DNA of 64,000 nucleotides from Actinobacteria bacterium IMCC19121 (GTDB lineage: Bacteria; Actinomycetota; Actinomycetes; Nanopelagicales; Nanopelagicaceae). The stretch covers positions 1,240,001-1,304,000 of the forward strand of contig CP015605.1 in NCBI GenBank assembly GCA_002284895.1. Direction: 5' to 3'. The notes below the pieces were generated by a model. That model was not told the DNA's origin. It saw nothing but the letters and a program-made list of their open reading frames with translations, and did not search any database. Position numbers and translations under genes: made by a program. Positions 25,603 to 37,170 of this stretch are shown in pieces. The number at the start of each line of letters is the position of its first letter. Positions within the stretch are counted from its first letter, which is position 1.

Positions 25603-27285
25603 TTAAACTTCAATAACAACAGGGACAATCATCGGCTTTCGGCGATGTTCTCCCCCTACCCAGCCACCAACGGTTTTTCTCACAATCTGTGAAAGCTGAT
25701 GTGTTCCATTAATTCCTTCGGCAACTGCTGCTGCCAATGCCTTTTCAATCTTTAACTTCACATCATCAAAGAGCGCCATATCTTCATTGAATCCACGTGC
25801 ATGGATATCAGGTCCGGCAACGATCTTTCCACTTTGTGAATCAATCACCACAATGACTGAAATGAAACCTTCTTCACCGAGAATTCGACGATCTTTCAGT
25901 GATGTCTCTGTGATGTCTCCAATACTCTGACCATCAACATAAACAAATCCACATGGGACTGAACCAACAACTTGTGCTTCATGATCAATCAAATCGACCA
26001 CAACGCCATTTTCAATAATTAAAGCATTTGATCGTGGGACTCCAGCTTGAATCGCCAGTTCAGCATTTGCCTTCATATGTCGCCACTCACCGTGAATAGG
26101 CATGACATATCGTGGCTTAACGATGTTGTAGCAGTAAAGAAGTTCACCTGCAGCAGCGTGTCCTGAAACGTGGACCATCGCATTTGCTTTATGAACTACT
26201 TTGGCACCAAAGCGAGTGAGTTCGTTGATCACTCTAAAGACTGAGTTTTCATTACCAGGAATGAGTGATGAAGCCAAAATAACTGTGTCGCCTTCACCCA
26301 CTCGAATCTGGTGATCACCATTTGCCATACGCGATAGTGCTGCCATCGGTTCACCTTGTGAACCTGTGCAAATCAAAACGACATTATCATCAAAGGAATC
26401 AAGATCCTTTGCATCCATAACGATTCCAGGTGGAACAGTTAAATAACCCATGTCTTGGGCAATCTTCATATTGCGCACCATGGAGCGACCAATAAAGATT
26501 ACTTTTCTATTATGAATTGCAGCAGTATCAATAACTTGTTGAACCCGGTGCACATGGGATGAAAATGAGGCGACAATTACTCGGCGCTTGGTTGAACCAA
26601 TAACGCGATTAAGTGCGGGCATAATTTCGCGCTCTGAAGGTGTAAAGCCAGGAATATCTGCATTAGTTGAATCCACCATAAATAGATCAACGCCTTCTTC
26701 ACCCAAACGAGCAAAGGTGCGCAGATCTGTAATGCGACCATCAAGTGGTAACTGATCCATCTTAAAATCACCTGTTGCAAGAACTCGGCCTGCTTCAGTG
26801 TTGATAACTACTGCTAAAGCATCTGGAATTGAGTGGTTAACGGCAACAAACTCAAGTTCAAATGGCCCAACATCTTCATGTCCACCTTCGCGAACTTCGC
26901 GTGTGAGTGGAGAAATTCTGTGCTCTTTTAGCTTTGCTGTGACAAGGGCCAGCGTAAGAGCTGATCCATAAATAGCAATATCTCCACGTTCGCGCAATAA
27001 ATAAGGAACTGCGCCAATGTGGTCTTCGTGGCCATGCGTTAAAAAGACTCCAACAACATCATCTAGGCGATCACGGATATATGAGAAATCGGGAAGAATT
27101 AAATCGATTCCTGGCTGCGTATCTTCAGGAAATAGAACGCCGCAGTCAACAATGAGTAGTTTTCCTTTAGTTTCAAAGACGGTCATATTGCGACCGATTT
27201 CACCTAAGCCGCCAAGGGCGACAATGCGCAATCCCCCTTTTACTAAAGCTGAGGGTAATCCGAGATCTGGGTGAGGATGATTCAT
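25603..27285 (-). CDS. rnj: Ribonuclease J
   Basis: Metallo-beta-lactamase/beta-CASP RNase with 5'-3' exo- and endonuclease activity in rRNA maturation and mRNA decay. The metal site is LTHGHEDHIGAVP, then GDFKMD; the beta-CASP part has CTGSQGEP and HVSGHA, ending with MPIHGEWRH and a C-terminal domain. Length 560. The ATG overlaps the dapA stop as TAATG. The pair dapA-rnj is conserved in actinobacteria. Confidence 0.95.
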   Translation of the reverse strand: MNHPHPDLGLPSALVKGGLRIVALGGLGEIGRNMTVFETKGKLLIVDCGVLFPEDTQPGIDLILPDFSYIRDRLDDVVGVFLTHGHEDHIGAVPYLLRERGDIAIYGSALTLALVTAKLKEHRISPLTREVREGGHEDVGPFELEFVAVNHSIPDALAVVINTEAGRVLATGDFKMDQLPLDGRITDLRTFARLGEEGVDLFMVDSTNADIPGFTPSEREIMPALNRVIGSTKRRVIVASFSSHVHRVQQVIDTAAIHNRKVIFIGRSMVRNMKIAQDMGYLTVPPGIVMDAKDLDSFDDNVVLICTGSQGEPMAALSRMANGDHQIRVGEGDTVILASSLIPGNENSVFRVINELTRFGAKVVHKANAMVHVSGHAAAGELLYCYNIVKPRYVMPIHGEWRHMKANAELAIQAGVPRSNALIIENGVVVDLIDHEAQVVGSVPCGFVYVDGQSIGDITETSLKDRRILGEEGFISVIVVIDSQSGKIVAGPDIHARGFNEDMALFDDVKLKIEKALAAAVAEGINGTHQLSQIVRKTVGGWVGGEHRRKPMIVPVVIEV

Positions 27286-28175
27286 TATTTAAGTACTACG
27301 CCACCTGCGCGTAGGTCGTCACGCAACTGCGCAACTTGCGCATCTGTTGCATCGACTAGAGGAAGACGGGTATATCCACCAGGTAGACCCATTAATGTCA
27401 GTGCGGCTTTTGTCATGATGGCACCTTGTGTGCGGAAAGTTCCGGTAAAGACTGGTAGCAATTGCTGATGAATCTCTAGTGAGCGAGCAGGATTGCCTGC
27501 AAACCAAGCATTGAGCATTTCCTTGAGTTGTGATCCAACTGTGTGACCACACACTGAAACAAAACCAACTGCTCCTACTGATAGAAGTGGCAAATTAAGA
27601 ATGTCATCACCTGAATACACAGGGATTCCGCAGCGCTTGATTACCCAAGAGGTTGCTGCAACATTTCCTTTAGCATCCTTGAGCGCAACAATTGAAGGGT
27701 GTTCAAAGAGTTCAACGATTGTGTCTGATTCAATCTCTACTCCTGTGCGACCAGGAATGTCATAGAGCATCATTGGCAGACCTGTTGCATTTGCCATTGC
27801 TAGGAAGTGAGCCTTGATACCTGCTTGTGGAGGCTTGTTGTAATAAGGAGTAACTACCAAAATTCCATCAGCACCAGCTGCTTCACTGCGCTTGGCTTGA
27901 TTGATTGAATAATCAGTTTCATTATCACCGGCACCTGATACAACCTTGATGTTTGCACCAACTACACGCTTAACAACTTTAATAATCTCTTCTTTTTCAG
28001 ATGATTTAGTCGTAGGAGCTTCACCTGTTGTGCCATTGACGACAATGCCATCATGACCATTCTTAACAAGATGATCTGCAATCTTTTCAACGCCATCCCA
28101 ATCAATGGAGCCATCTTTTTTAAATGGCGTGACCATTGCGGTCAACATGCGGCCAAATGGCGCTGGCGTACTCAT
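27285..28175 (-). CDS. dapA: 4-hydroxy-tetrahydrodipicolinate synthase
   Basis: First committed enzyme of lysine and diaminopimelate synthesis, condensing pyruvate with aspartate semialdehyde. GTTGEAPTTKSSEK binds pyruvate, the catalytic Tyr is in MLYDIPGRTG (Y138) and the Schiff-base Lys in ALKDAKGN (K166). Length 296. TAGAGT seven bases before the ATG and the lack of a ribosome-binding site suggest a leaderless mRNA. dapB lies 2 kb away on the same strand. Confidence 0.96.
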   Translation of the reverse strand: MSTPAPFGRMLTAMVTPFKKDGSIDWDGVEKIADHLVKNGHDGIVVNGTTGEAPTTKSSEKEEIIKVVKRVVGANIKVVSGAGDNETDYSINQAKRSEAAGADGILVVTPYYNKPPQAGIKAHFLAMANATGLPMMLYDIPGRTGVEIESDTIVELFEHPSIVALKDAKGNVAATSWVIKRCGIPVYSGDDILNLPLLSVGAVGFVSVCGHTVGSQLKEMLNAWFAGNPARSLEIHQQLLPVFTGTFRTQGAIMTKAALTLMGLPGGYTRLPLVDATDAQVAQLRDDLRAGGVVLK

Positions 28176-28182
28176 GCGGGCA

Positions 28183-28188
28183 ACTCTA
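28183..28188 (-). promoter_or_regulatory. Probable -10 box for a leaderless dapA transcript
   Basis: TAGAGT on the minus strand ends 7 bases before the dapA ATG, in the 19-base gap after thyX. No Shine-Dalgarno sequence and no clear -35 box. Confidence 0.4.
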
Positions 28189-28194
28189 CCCGTT

Positions 28195-28914
28195 TTATGG
28201 GGCGATGCGACCAGACTTTTCGAAGGCTCCGTATGTAAGCGGCATTAATTTCGCGAATTCTGCTTCCATTTTCTCGGCCACCATCTCAATTTCGCGTTGA
28301 GGGTAGCTTGGAAAGTGCGAGCCATCGCGGGATGTGCGAAGGGATAAAAAGTTCATGAGTGCTCGGGCATTCATCGTTACATACATAGATGAATATGTGG
28401 CCACAGGTAAAACAGCACGTGCAACTTCGCGTGCAACTCCAACATCTAACATTTTCTGATAACTATCGTAGGCAACAATGTAAGCAGCCTTCATGGAGTT
28501 AACTGTAACCTCAAACTGCTCTGCTGTTCCGTCTTCAAAAGTGTAAGCACCAGTCTTACCAACTTGCACAAGTTTGCGCTCCTTAGATGGAATGTAAAAA
28601 ACAGGTTTCAATTCGCGGTAACGACCACTCTCTTCATTGTATGAAGCGATGCGATGGCGCATGAACTCACGGAAAACAAATATCGGTGCTGATATAAAGA
28701 AAGTCATAGATGTATGTTCAAAAGGTGAACCATGGCGCTCACGAGCAAGATAGTTAATTAATCCGGCAGAGCGAGCTGGATCCTCACCAATCTCATCCAT
28801 TGACTGTTCACCAGCAGTTGAAACACGTGCTGCCCAGATTACGTCGGCATCACTTGCACTGGCTTTAACTAATTCAACGGTTACATCGTCTCTAAATATG
28901 ATTTCCTCAGGCAT
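28195..28914 (-). CDS. thyX: Flavin-dependent thymidylate synthase ThyX
   Basis: Makes dTMP from dUMP with FAD and methylene-tetrahydrofolate. The defining RHRxxSxNExSxRY motif is present at residues 86-99 (RHRIASYNEESGRY). Length 239. AAGGTGAG precedes the ATG. thyX beside dapA and near dapB is the usual actinobacterial order. Confidence 0.96.
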   Translation of the reverse strand: MPEEIIFRDDVTVELVKASASDADVIWAARVSTAGEQSMDEIGEDPARSAGLINYLARERHGSPFEHTSMTFFISAPIFVFREFMRHRIASYNEESGRYRELKPVFYIPSKERKLVQVGKTGAYTFEDGTAEQFEVTVNSMKAAYIVAYDSYQKMLDVGVAREVARAVLPVATYSSMYVTMNARALMNFLSLRTSRDGSHFPSYPQREIEMVAEKMEAEFAKLMPLTYGAFEKSGRIAP

Positions 28915-28973
28915 GGGCTCACCTTATAAGGGGCCGGGTTTGAGCCTTTGGATATCTAGGGCAGAATGTCTGC

Positions 28974-29636
28974 GTGTCCAGAATTGAATCCACCACATTT
29001 CGCGATTCTCTGAGCGTTTCCATCACTGTTGGGGCTTATGGAACCGCTTTTGGAGCAGCTGCGGTTGCAAATGGCTTTTCAGTTCTGCAATCGTGCTTAC
29101 TATCACTTCTAACATTTTCTGGTGCATCTCAGTTTGCAGTGATCGGAGTTCTTGGAGCTGGCGGCGGTGCAATAAGTGGAATTGCAACTGCATCTCTCCT
29201 TGGAATTCGAAATGGTGTGTATGGCGTGATTATGGCGCCTCGGTTAAAGGTAAAAGGTTTTAAGAGAATCGTTGCTGCCCAAATCACAATTGATGAGTCA
29301 ACAGCAGTAGCACTCGGTCAAGAAGTTCGCGGAGAAAGTGCCATGCGCCAAGGTTTTTGGCTCACCGGTTTTGGAGTTTTTCTCTTTTGGAATCTATTCA
29401 CAGTTGCAGGTGCCCTTGGCGCACAAGCCATGGGAGATATCCGTGCATGGGGTCTTGATTCAGCAGTTCCCGCGGCGTTTCTTGGTCTGGTTTGGCCACG
29501 CTTAAAAACTAATCGTGATCGCATCCTTGCAATTGGCTGTGTTGTTTTTGCTCTTGCGATGACACCGATTTTGCCGGCAGGGTTGCCAATCATTGCAACT
29601 GCATTTATTGCCGTAGCAGTAGGGCTGCGCAAATGA
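28974..29636 (+). CDS. azlC: AzlC-family branched-chain amino acid exporter, large subunit
   Basis: Polytopic membrane protein of 220 residues with the AzlC lines SGASQFAVIG and GIRNGVYGVIMAP. AzlC works with the small AzlD subunit to export branched-chain amino acids and toxic analogues. The start is GTG at 28974; no ribosome-binding site is obvious. It overlaps azlD by 4 bases (ATGA). The pair stands on the plus strand between minus-strand operons, so it looks inserted into the dapB-thyX neighbourhood. Confidence 0.88.
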   Translation: MSRIESTTFRDSLSVSITVGAYGTAFGAAAVANGFSVLQSCLLSLLTFSGASQFAVIGVLGAGGGAISGIATASLLGIRNGVYGVIMAPRLKVKGFKRIVAAQITIDESTAVALGQEVRGESAMRQGFWLTGFGVFLFWNLFTVAGALGAQAMGDIRAWGLDSAVPAAFLGLVWPRLKTNRDRILAIGCVVFALAMTPILPAGLPIIATAFIAVAVGLRK

Positions 29637-29941
29637 ATTCATTTTGGATAGCAACAATAGGCACAAGTGTTATTGCTTTTGCCCTTAAATACGCTGGCCA
29701 TAACGTACCAGAGAGAATATTTGCTCACCCTAAAGTGCAATCTATTAATGCTTTGATTCCTATTGCTCTACTAAGTGCCTTGGTTGCCGTACAAACCTTT
29801 ACCGAAAAATCACAGTTAATGATTGACCATCGCTTGACAGGGGTATCGGCTGCAGTTGTAGCCCTTATTCTTAAAGCACCATTTCCAGTTGTCGTACTAA
29901 GCGCAGCCTTCACATCGGCTGCAATATATAACTGGTTTTAG
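29633..29941 (+). CDS. azlD: AzlD-family branched-chain amino acid exporter, small subunit
   Basis: Short membrane protein (102 residues, about four helices) with the AzlD-like opening helix and FALKYAGHNVPER. It overlaps azlC by 4 bases upstream and the convergent glutaredoxin gene by 4 bases downstream. Partner of AzlC in the exporter. Confidence 0.88.
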   Translation: MNSFWIATIGTSVIAFALKYAGHNVPERIFAHPKVQSINALIPIALLSALVAVQTFTEKSQLMIDHRLTGVSAAVVALILKAPFPVVVLSAAFTSAAIYNWF

Positions 29942-30195
29942 ATAATTTTGAGAGCTTGAAGCTTAGCCTTCAAGTCATTATCTGAAGGCTCAGTTAAGTG
30001 AGTGCCATCAGAGAAAACAATCACAGGAATTGACTGCGCTCCACCATTAATCTCTTTGACTTTATCAGCAGCACTTAGATCTGCATCAACATCGATAAGT
30101 GTGTATTCAACATTTAACTCTTCAAATAAACGCTTTGAACGGCGGCAATCTCCGCACCAGTCAGCGCCATACATTGTGATTTGATCTTTTGACAT
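29938..30195 (-). CDS. Glutaredoxin-like protein (mycoredoxin type)
   Basis: An 85-residue thioredoxin-fold protein with a WCGDCRR redox site near residue 13, QSIPVIVF (cis-Pro) and a C-terminal helix. The CxxC with Asp and the genome type suggest a mycoredoxin that uses mycothiol rather than glutathione; this is inferred. It follows dapB by 12 bases and is the last gene of that operon. Confidence 0.85.
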   Translation of the reverse strand: MSKDQITMYGADWCGDCRRSKRLFEELNVEYTLIDVDADLSAADKVKEINGGAQSIPVIVFSDGTHLTEPSDNDLKAKLQALKII

Positions 30196-30207
30196 GTGGA
30201 TCTCCCT

Positions 30208-32216
<2,009 letters not shown>

Positions 32217-34418
32217 TTATTCAGCAGAACCAGTTGTTCCATCTTCAAGAACTGGAACCAAAGACAACTTGCCCTTTGGATCAATCTCGCCGATTTCAAC
32301 TTGAATCTTGTCGCCAACCTTCATGACTTCTTCCAAGTTCTCAATGCGCTTTCCACCATGCATCTTGCGAATCTGAGATACGTGGAGCAAGCCATCTTTA
32401 CCTGGCATCAATGAGATGAAGGCACCAAATGCAGCAAGCTTTACAACGGTACCGAGGTAGCGCTCTCCAACTTCTGGCATCTGTGGGTTAGCAATTGCAT
32501 TGATTTGAGCACGTGCAGCTTCAGCTGATGGACCATCAACTGCGCCGATGTAAATTGTGCCGTCATCTTCAATTGAAATATCTGCGCCAGTTTCATCTTG
32601 GATCTGGTTAATAATCTTGCCCTTAGGCCCAATTACTGCGCCGATCTGATCAACTGGAATTTTCACAGAGATAATGCGTGGAGCAAATGGGCTCATCTCA
32701 TCTGGGCCATCAATTGCTTCATTCATTACATCAAGAATTGCAAGACGTGCTTCCTTAGCTTGGTGCAGTGCACCAGCTAGAACTGAAGCAGGAATTCCAT
32801 CAAGCTTTGTATCTAGCTGCAAAGCCGTAACGAAGTCCTTAGTTCCAGCGACTTTAAAGTCCATGTCACCAAATGCATCTTCTGCACCAAGGATGTCTGT
32901 TAGTGCTACGTACTCGACCTTGCCATCGACAGTGTCAGAGATAAGACCCATTGCAATACCTGCAACTGGTGCACGTAGTGGAACACCTGCGTTATAGAGC
33001 GCAAGAGTTGATGCACAGACAGATCCCATAGATGTTGATCCATTTGAACCAAGAGCTTCAGAGACCTGACGGATTGCGTATGGGAACTCTTCGCGTGATG
33101 GAAGTACTGGAATCAAAGCACGCTCTGCAAGTGCACCGTGGCCGATTTCGCGACGCTTAGGTGTACCAACTCGACCTGTTTCACCAGTTGAATATGGTGG
33201 GAAGTTGTAGTTGTGCATATAACGCTTATGGTTTTCAGGATTTAACGTATCTAGCTGTTGTTCCATCTTGAGCATGTTAAGAGTCGTGATTCCAAGAATC
33301 TGTGTCTCTCCGCGTTCAAAGATTGCTGAACCGTGAACGCGAGGAATAACTTCAACCTCTGCAGATAGTGCACGGATATCGCGCAATCCACGTCCATCGA
33401 TACGGATCTTGTCACGCAAAACACGCTGACGAACAAGCTTCTTCGTTAGTGAACGAAACGCTGCAGGAACTTCCTTCTCGCGGCCTTCAAAGGCAGCAGA
33501 AACTGATTCCTTCGTTGATGCAGAAATCTCATCAATCTTTGATTCGCGCTCTTGCTTTCCAGAAATTGTTAGCGCCTTTGCAAGATCTGCACTTGCTGCC
33601 TTTTCAACAGCTGCAAATACATCATCTTGGTAATCAAGGAACACAGGGAACTCAGCAGTTGGCTTTGCAGCCACCTTTGCAAGCTTTAACTGTGCTTCGC
33701 AGAGAATCTTGATAAATGGCTTTGCAGCATCTAGACCTTGCGCAACAACTTCCTCATTAGGAGTTGGTGCTCCGCCCTTGATGAGCTCAATCGTCTTTGT
33801 TGTAGCTTCTGCTTCAACCATCATGATTGCAACATCGCCATCGTTAATGCGACCAGCAACAACCATGTCAAAGACTGCGTTTGCAACCTGTGAATGGTTA
33901 GGGAATGCAACCCACTGTCCATCAATCAAAGCAACGCGAACGCCACCGATTGGACCAGAGAAAGGCAAACCTGCAAGTTGTGTTGACATTGAAGCAGCGT
34001 TAATCGCGATCACGTCATACATGTGGTCTGGATCAAGTGCCATTACTGTTACAACGATTTGAACTTCATTACGAAGTCCCTTAACAAATGATGGACGCAA
34101 TGGACGGTCGATTAAACGACAAGTAAGAATTGCATCTTCTGATGGACGACCTTCACGACGGAAGAACGATCCTGGAATACGACCAACTGCATACATCTTC
34201 TCTTCAACATCAACTGTTAAAGGGAAGAAATCAAATTGATCTTTAGGAGTCTTTGATGCAGTTGTTGCTGAGAAGATCATTGTTTGATCATCTAAGTAAA
34301 CTGCTGCTGCTCCTGCTGCTTGGCGCGCTAGGCGACCTGTTTCAAAACGAATCTCTCGTTTTCCAAATTTTCCGTTATCAATAACTGCAACGGCTGACTG
34401 AACCTCTTGACCCTCCAT
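32217..34418 (-). CDS. pnp: Polyribonucleotide nucleotidyltransferase (PNPase)
   Basis: Phosphorolytic 3'-5' exoribonuclease. Two RNase PH domains ([16 protein letters not shown] in the first; [13 protein letters not shown] and [16 protein letters not shown] in the second), a KH domain ([15 protein letters not shown]) and a C-terminal S1 domain ([19 protein letters not shown]). 733 residues from ATG 34418, which has AAAGGAGG upstream; the frame open to 34451 lacks support. It has a long structured leader after rpsO. Confidence 0.96.
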   Translation of the reverse strand: MEGQEVQSAVAVIDNGKFGKREIRFETGRLARQAAGAAAVYLDDQTMIFSATTASKTPKDQFDFFPLTVDVEEKMYAVGRIPGSFFRREGRPSEDAILTCRLIDRPLRPSFVKGLRNEVQIVVTVMALDPDHMYDVIAINAASMSTQLAGLPFSGPIGGVRVALIDGQWVAFPNHSQVANAVFDMVVAGRINDGDVAIMMVEAEATTKTIELIKGGAPTPNEEVVAQGLDAAKPFIKILCEAQLKLAKVAAKPTAEFPVFLDYQDDVFAAVEKAASADLAKALTISGKQERESKIDEISASTKESVSAAFEGREKEVPAAFRSLTKKLVRQRVLRDKIRIDGRGLRDIRALSAEVEVIPRVHGSAIFERGETQILGITTLNMLKMEQQLDTLNPENHKRYMHNYNFPPYSTGETGRVGTPKRREIGHGALAERALIPVLPSREEFPYAIRQVSEALGSNGSTSMGSVCASTLALYNAGVPLRAPVAGIAMGLISDTVDGKVEYVALTDILGAEDAFGDMDFKVAGTKDFVTALQLDTKLDGIPASVLAGALHQAKEARLAILDVMNEAIDGPDEMSPFAPRIISVKIPVDQIGAVIGPKGKIINQIQDETGADISIEDDGTIYIGAVDGPSAEAARAQINAIANPQMPEVGERYLGTVVKLAAFGAFISLMPGKDGLLHVSQIRKMHGGKRIENLEEVMKVGDKIQVEIGEIDPKGKLSLVPVLEDGTTGSAE

Positions 34419-34580
34419 GGGTCCTCCTTTATTACTATGGACGCGACTCATTGCAAGTCACATCGTGGTTACTACCCACTTAAAGGAGAATGAATCTTCG
34501 ATCGAAGTTCACGCACATTAATTTGTGCGGAAACCACTACCGAGGACCATTTGCCTTGAAGTGGTGTAGGTATTACTTAA
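34419..34580 (-). ncRNA. Structured pnp 5' leader (candidate Actino-pnp-like element)
   Basis: The 162-base rpsO-pnp spacer can form three hairpins in the pnp mRNA: ACCACT with AGTGGT (arms at about 34533-34565), CGCACA-N6-TGTGCG (34512-34529, perfect), and the palindrome CTTCGATCGAAG (34496-34507). None is followed by a T-run. A conserved RNA called Actino-pnp is known upstream of actinobacterial pnp genes; I cannot test the match, and the claim rests on position and foldedness. Confidence 0.45.
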
Positions 34581-34850
34581 TTAGCGGCGAATACCGAGCT
34601 TCTCGATAATCACGCGGTAACGGTTGATATCTGTCTTAGCAAGATATTGAAGAATGCGACGACGACGACCAACTAGCAACAACAGACCACGACGGTTGTG
34701 GTGATCATGTGGATTGGTCTTTAAATGTAATGTGATTTCTTCAATACGCTTAGATAGCAAAGCGACCTGAGCTTCAGGACTTCCCGTGTCAGTAGGAGTA
34801 GATCCGAACTGAGCGACAATTTGCTTTGTTACTTCTGGTGTTAGTGCCAT
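34581..34850 (-). CDS. rpsO: 30S ribosomal protein S15
   Basis: Standard 89-residue S15 ([24 protein letters not shown] and [22 protein letters not shown]), a primary 16S rRNA binder. AAGGAGT lies 9 bases before the ATG. The conserved order rpsO-pnp is kept. Its leader can form alternative stems (see separate entry), as expected for S15 autoregulation. Confidence 0.97.
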   Translation of the reverse strand: MALTPEVTKQIVAQFGSTPTDTGSPEAQVALLSKRIEEITLHLKTNPHDHHNRRGLLLLVGRRRRILQYLAKTDINRYRVIIEKLGIRR

Positions 34851-34876
34851 TCTTTAGTACTCCTTGGTTTCTGATC

Positions 34877-34918
34877 ACGAGGGCTTTCGGTTTGCCTCAC
34901 GAAAGCTCGCTTTCTCGT
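34877..34918 (-). promoter_or_regulatory. rpsO leader with mutually exclusive stems
   Basis: In the rpsO mRNA the segment CTTTCG (34900-34905) can pair either with the upstream GAAAG (34910-34914, 4-base loop) or with the downstream CGAAAG (34884-34889). Outer arms ACGAG (34914-34918) and CTCGT (34877-34881) enclose both. S15 is known to repress its own mRNA through such alternative folds in several phyla. The site ends about 11 bases before the ribosome-binding site. Confidence 0.5.
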
Positions 34919-34967
34919 TGGACTGGGCAAGATTACCAGCGGGGGCGAATAAGGTGAAATCCTGAGC

Positions 34968-35840
34968 CTAAAGCTCGGTTAATTCACGGGCTTTTGCACA
35001 GTCTTTAGCCATCTGCTCAAGCAATGGCTCAAGTCCATCAAATTTTAAAGTTTCACGAAGTCGCCAACCAAATTCAATTGTTGCCCGTTTTGAATAGAGC
35101 TCTAAACCGACTTGATCAATTGCATATGCCTCAACTTGTCGGCCTCGAACTCCATCAAATGTTGGGTTAGTTCCAATTGAAATAGCAGCAGGCCATCTAT
35201 CAATGCCAACAGTTAACCATCCTGCATACACGCCATCAGCTGGAATAGTTTGGTGTTCAAGATCTCCCAAGTTTGCAGTTGGGTAACCAATTTCGCGACC
35301 ACGCTTTTCACCATGAACCACGATTCCATCCAAACGATGTGGTCTAGTCAAAAGTGTGCGTGCAAGTTCAACATTTCCTTCAACAATTAATTTGCGAATC
35401 CGAGTGGATGAAACAACTTCTCCCTCAGAAGGCTCTAGATCTAAAACAATTGTTTCAAACTGGGAATGTGCCTTTAATGAATCAACGTTGCCTGCCGCCT
35501 TTGATCCATATGTGAAGTTCTTTCCTACGACAACTGTGGTTGCGCCAAGCTGGTCTACCAGAACTTTATTTACAAAATCCTCAGGTGACATAGCTGCAAA
35601 TTCCGGAGTGAATTTCATAACGGCTACTTGATCGGCGTTGTGAATCTTGAGTAACTCAATCCGATCAGTCAAAATGGTGAGCAAAGTTGGTGCACGATCG
35701 GGTGCAAAAACAGTTGTTGGATGTGGATCAAAGGTCAGCGCAATAATCTTTTCATCACCAGCAATCTTTTTGGCTTGATTGAGTACTTCTTGATGGCCCT
35801 TATGGACACCATCGAAGACTCCAATTACTACAACGCTCAT
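34968..35840 (-). CDS. ribF: Bifunctional riboflavin kinase/FAD synthetase
   Basis: Makes FMN and then FAD. The N-terminal nucleotidyltransferase domain has GVFDGVHKGHQEVL and TFDPHPTTVF, then VVGKNFTYGSKAAG and SSTRIRKLI; the C-terminal kinase domain has GREIGYPTANLG. Length 290. It sits between truB and rpsO, as in most actinobacteria. Confidence 0.95.
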   Translation of the reverse strand: MSVVVIGVFDGVHKGHQEVLNQAKKIAGDEKIIALTFDPHPTTVFAPDRAPTLLTILTDRIELLKIHNADQVAVMKFTPEFAAMSPEDFVNKVLVDQLGATTVVVGKNFTYGSKAAGNVDSLKAHSQFETIVLDLEPSEGEVVSSTRIRKLIVEGNVELARTLLTRPHRLDGIVVHGEKRGREIGYPTANLGDLEHQTIPADGVYAGWLTVGIDRWPAAISIGTNPTFDGVRGRQVEAYAIDQVGLELYSKRATIEFGWRLRETLKFDGLEPLLEQMAKDCAKARELTEL

Positions 35841-35858
35841 GGCCTTATTCTCTCAGAC

Positions 35859-36731
35859 CTAGTTAGCTACCGCGAATACGGCGATGGGCTTAGCTAAACC
35901 ATCCTTGTTGCACAGCAGTGCAATGAGATCTTGACCAGAAATTGCTGCATAGATCCCTTCATCTGGGTTAGCACTGAGCGGGCGACCAAAGGAAAGTTCA
36001 TTGACTTCATCAAGTGCCAGCTCACGCGCGCTAAATGTTTTTCGTGCGACATCTACTAATCCAAGGGTTGAAAACTCCCCTGCTTTAAGGGATGCAAGAG
36101 AGATGGCCTTTTCTAAACCAAAGCCAGCAACACGTGTGCGACGCAAAGAATTCAAGTGTCCGCCAACAGCAAGTGCATCTCCGCAGTCTCGGGCAATGGC
36201 ACGGATAAATGTTCCGGCAGAGCAGGTGACTTTAATATCTACTTCAATCGCATTTTCTTTGCGGCGTATTTCTTTAATATCTAATTGAGAGATTGTTACT
36301 TCGCGGGCAGCAAGTTCAACGCTTTCTCCTGCTCGAACGCGATCATATGCGCGCTCACCGCCAACTTTCACGGCAGATACTGAACTTGGGCGTTGCATGA
36401 TGGTTCCACGCATCTTGGCCATCTCTGTTTCTATTTGCGCTTCAGTAATCGCTGATACATCTGCGCGTGAAATGACTTCGCCTTCAACATCATCTGTGAC
36501 AGTTGCGGCACCTAAAACAACAGTTGCTTCATAGGTCTTGTCGCCATTTGTAATGTATTGAAGCAAGCGCGTTCCATTGTTAAACCCTAAAACCAAAATA
36601 CCTGTAGCCATCGGATCAAGAGTTCCTGCATGGCCCACTTTGCGTGTTCCAAGTGCGCGCCGAGCGATAGCCACAACATCATGGCTTGTCATACCTGGTT
36701 CTTTATCTACAACCAGAAATCCGTGCTCGAT
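35859..36731 (-). CDS. truB: tRNA pseudouridine-55 synthase TruB, probable AUC start
   Basis: Makes pseudouridine 55 in the tRNA T-loop. The catalytic Asp is in HAGTLDPMATGIL. The first ordinary start, ATG 36692, lies inside the conserved first strand and helix (GFLVVDKEPGMTSHDVV), so it would delete part of the fold. The frame stays open upstream to a TGA at 36744-36746 and holds no ATG, GTG or TTG, only two ATC codons at 36734 (TAATC, overlapping the rbfA stop) and 36731. I choose 36731 because GAGGA lies 6 bases upstream, giving 290 residues. Confidence 0.88.
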   Translation of the reverse strand: MEHGFLVVDKEPGMTSHDVVAIARRALGTRKVGHAGTLDPMATGILVLGFNNGTRLLQYITNGDKTYEATVVLGAATVTDDVEGEVISRADVSAITEAQIETEMAKMRGTIMQRPSSVSAVKVGGERAYDRVRAGESVELAAREVTISQLDIKEIRRKENAIEVDIKVTCSAGTFIRAIARDCGDALAVGGHLNSLRRTRVAGFGLEKAISLASLKAGEFSTLGLVDVARKTFSARELALDEVNELSFGRPLSANPDEGIYAAISGQDLIALLCNKDGLAKPIAVFAVAN

Positions 36732-36733
36732 GA

Positions 36734-37168
36734 TTAATCCTCGTCAATTACACGAGGAGCTTTATATGGATCTTCTCCCCCGGCATATGTTGCATTCGCA
36801 CGAAGCGCCGCTACCTCAGCATCTAATTCATGTACTTTTGAAAGCAATGAATCAAGTGCTTTAGCACTTTCTGGCAAACCATCTTCAAAGAAGGCAAGTG
36901 TCGGCGTAATGCGCAAACCTAATTCACGCCCAAGTGCTGATCTGATTGCACCGTTAGCACTCTCGAGGGCGGCAGTTGTTGCTGCGCGTTGGTCGATATC
37001 GCCAAGAACGGTATAGAAAACAGAGGCTTGTTGGAGATCTCCAGTTACGCGTGCATCAGTAACTGTGACGAAGCCAAGACGTGGATCTTTAATCTTTGTC
37101 TCAAGCAACTGCGCCACAATCACTTTGATTCGGTCTGCAACCTTTTGGCTGCGGTGTGATGCTGCCAT
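36734..37168 (-). CDS. rbfA: Ribosome-binding factor A
   Basis: Binds the 30S subunit late in assembly and at low temperature. The KH-like fold is seen in [42 protein letters not shown]-type lines (residues about 12-55). Length 144 with an acidic C-terminus. Two bases after infB and overlapping or abutting truB, so infB-rbfA-truB are one operon. Confidence 0.94.
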   Translation of the reverse strand: [144 protein letters not shown]

Positions 37169-37170
37169 TG

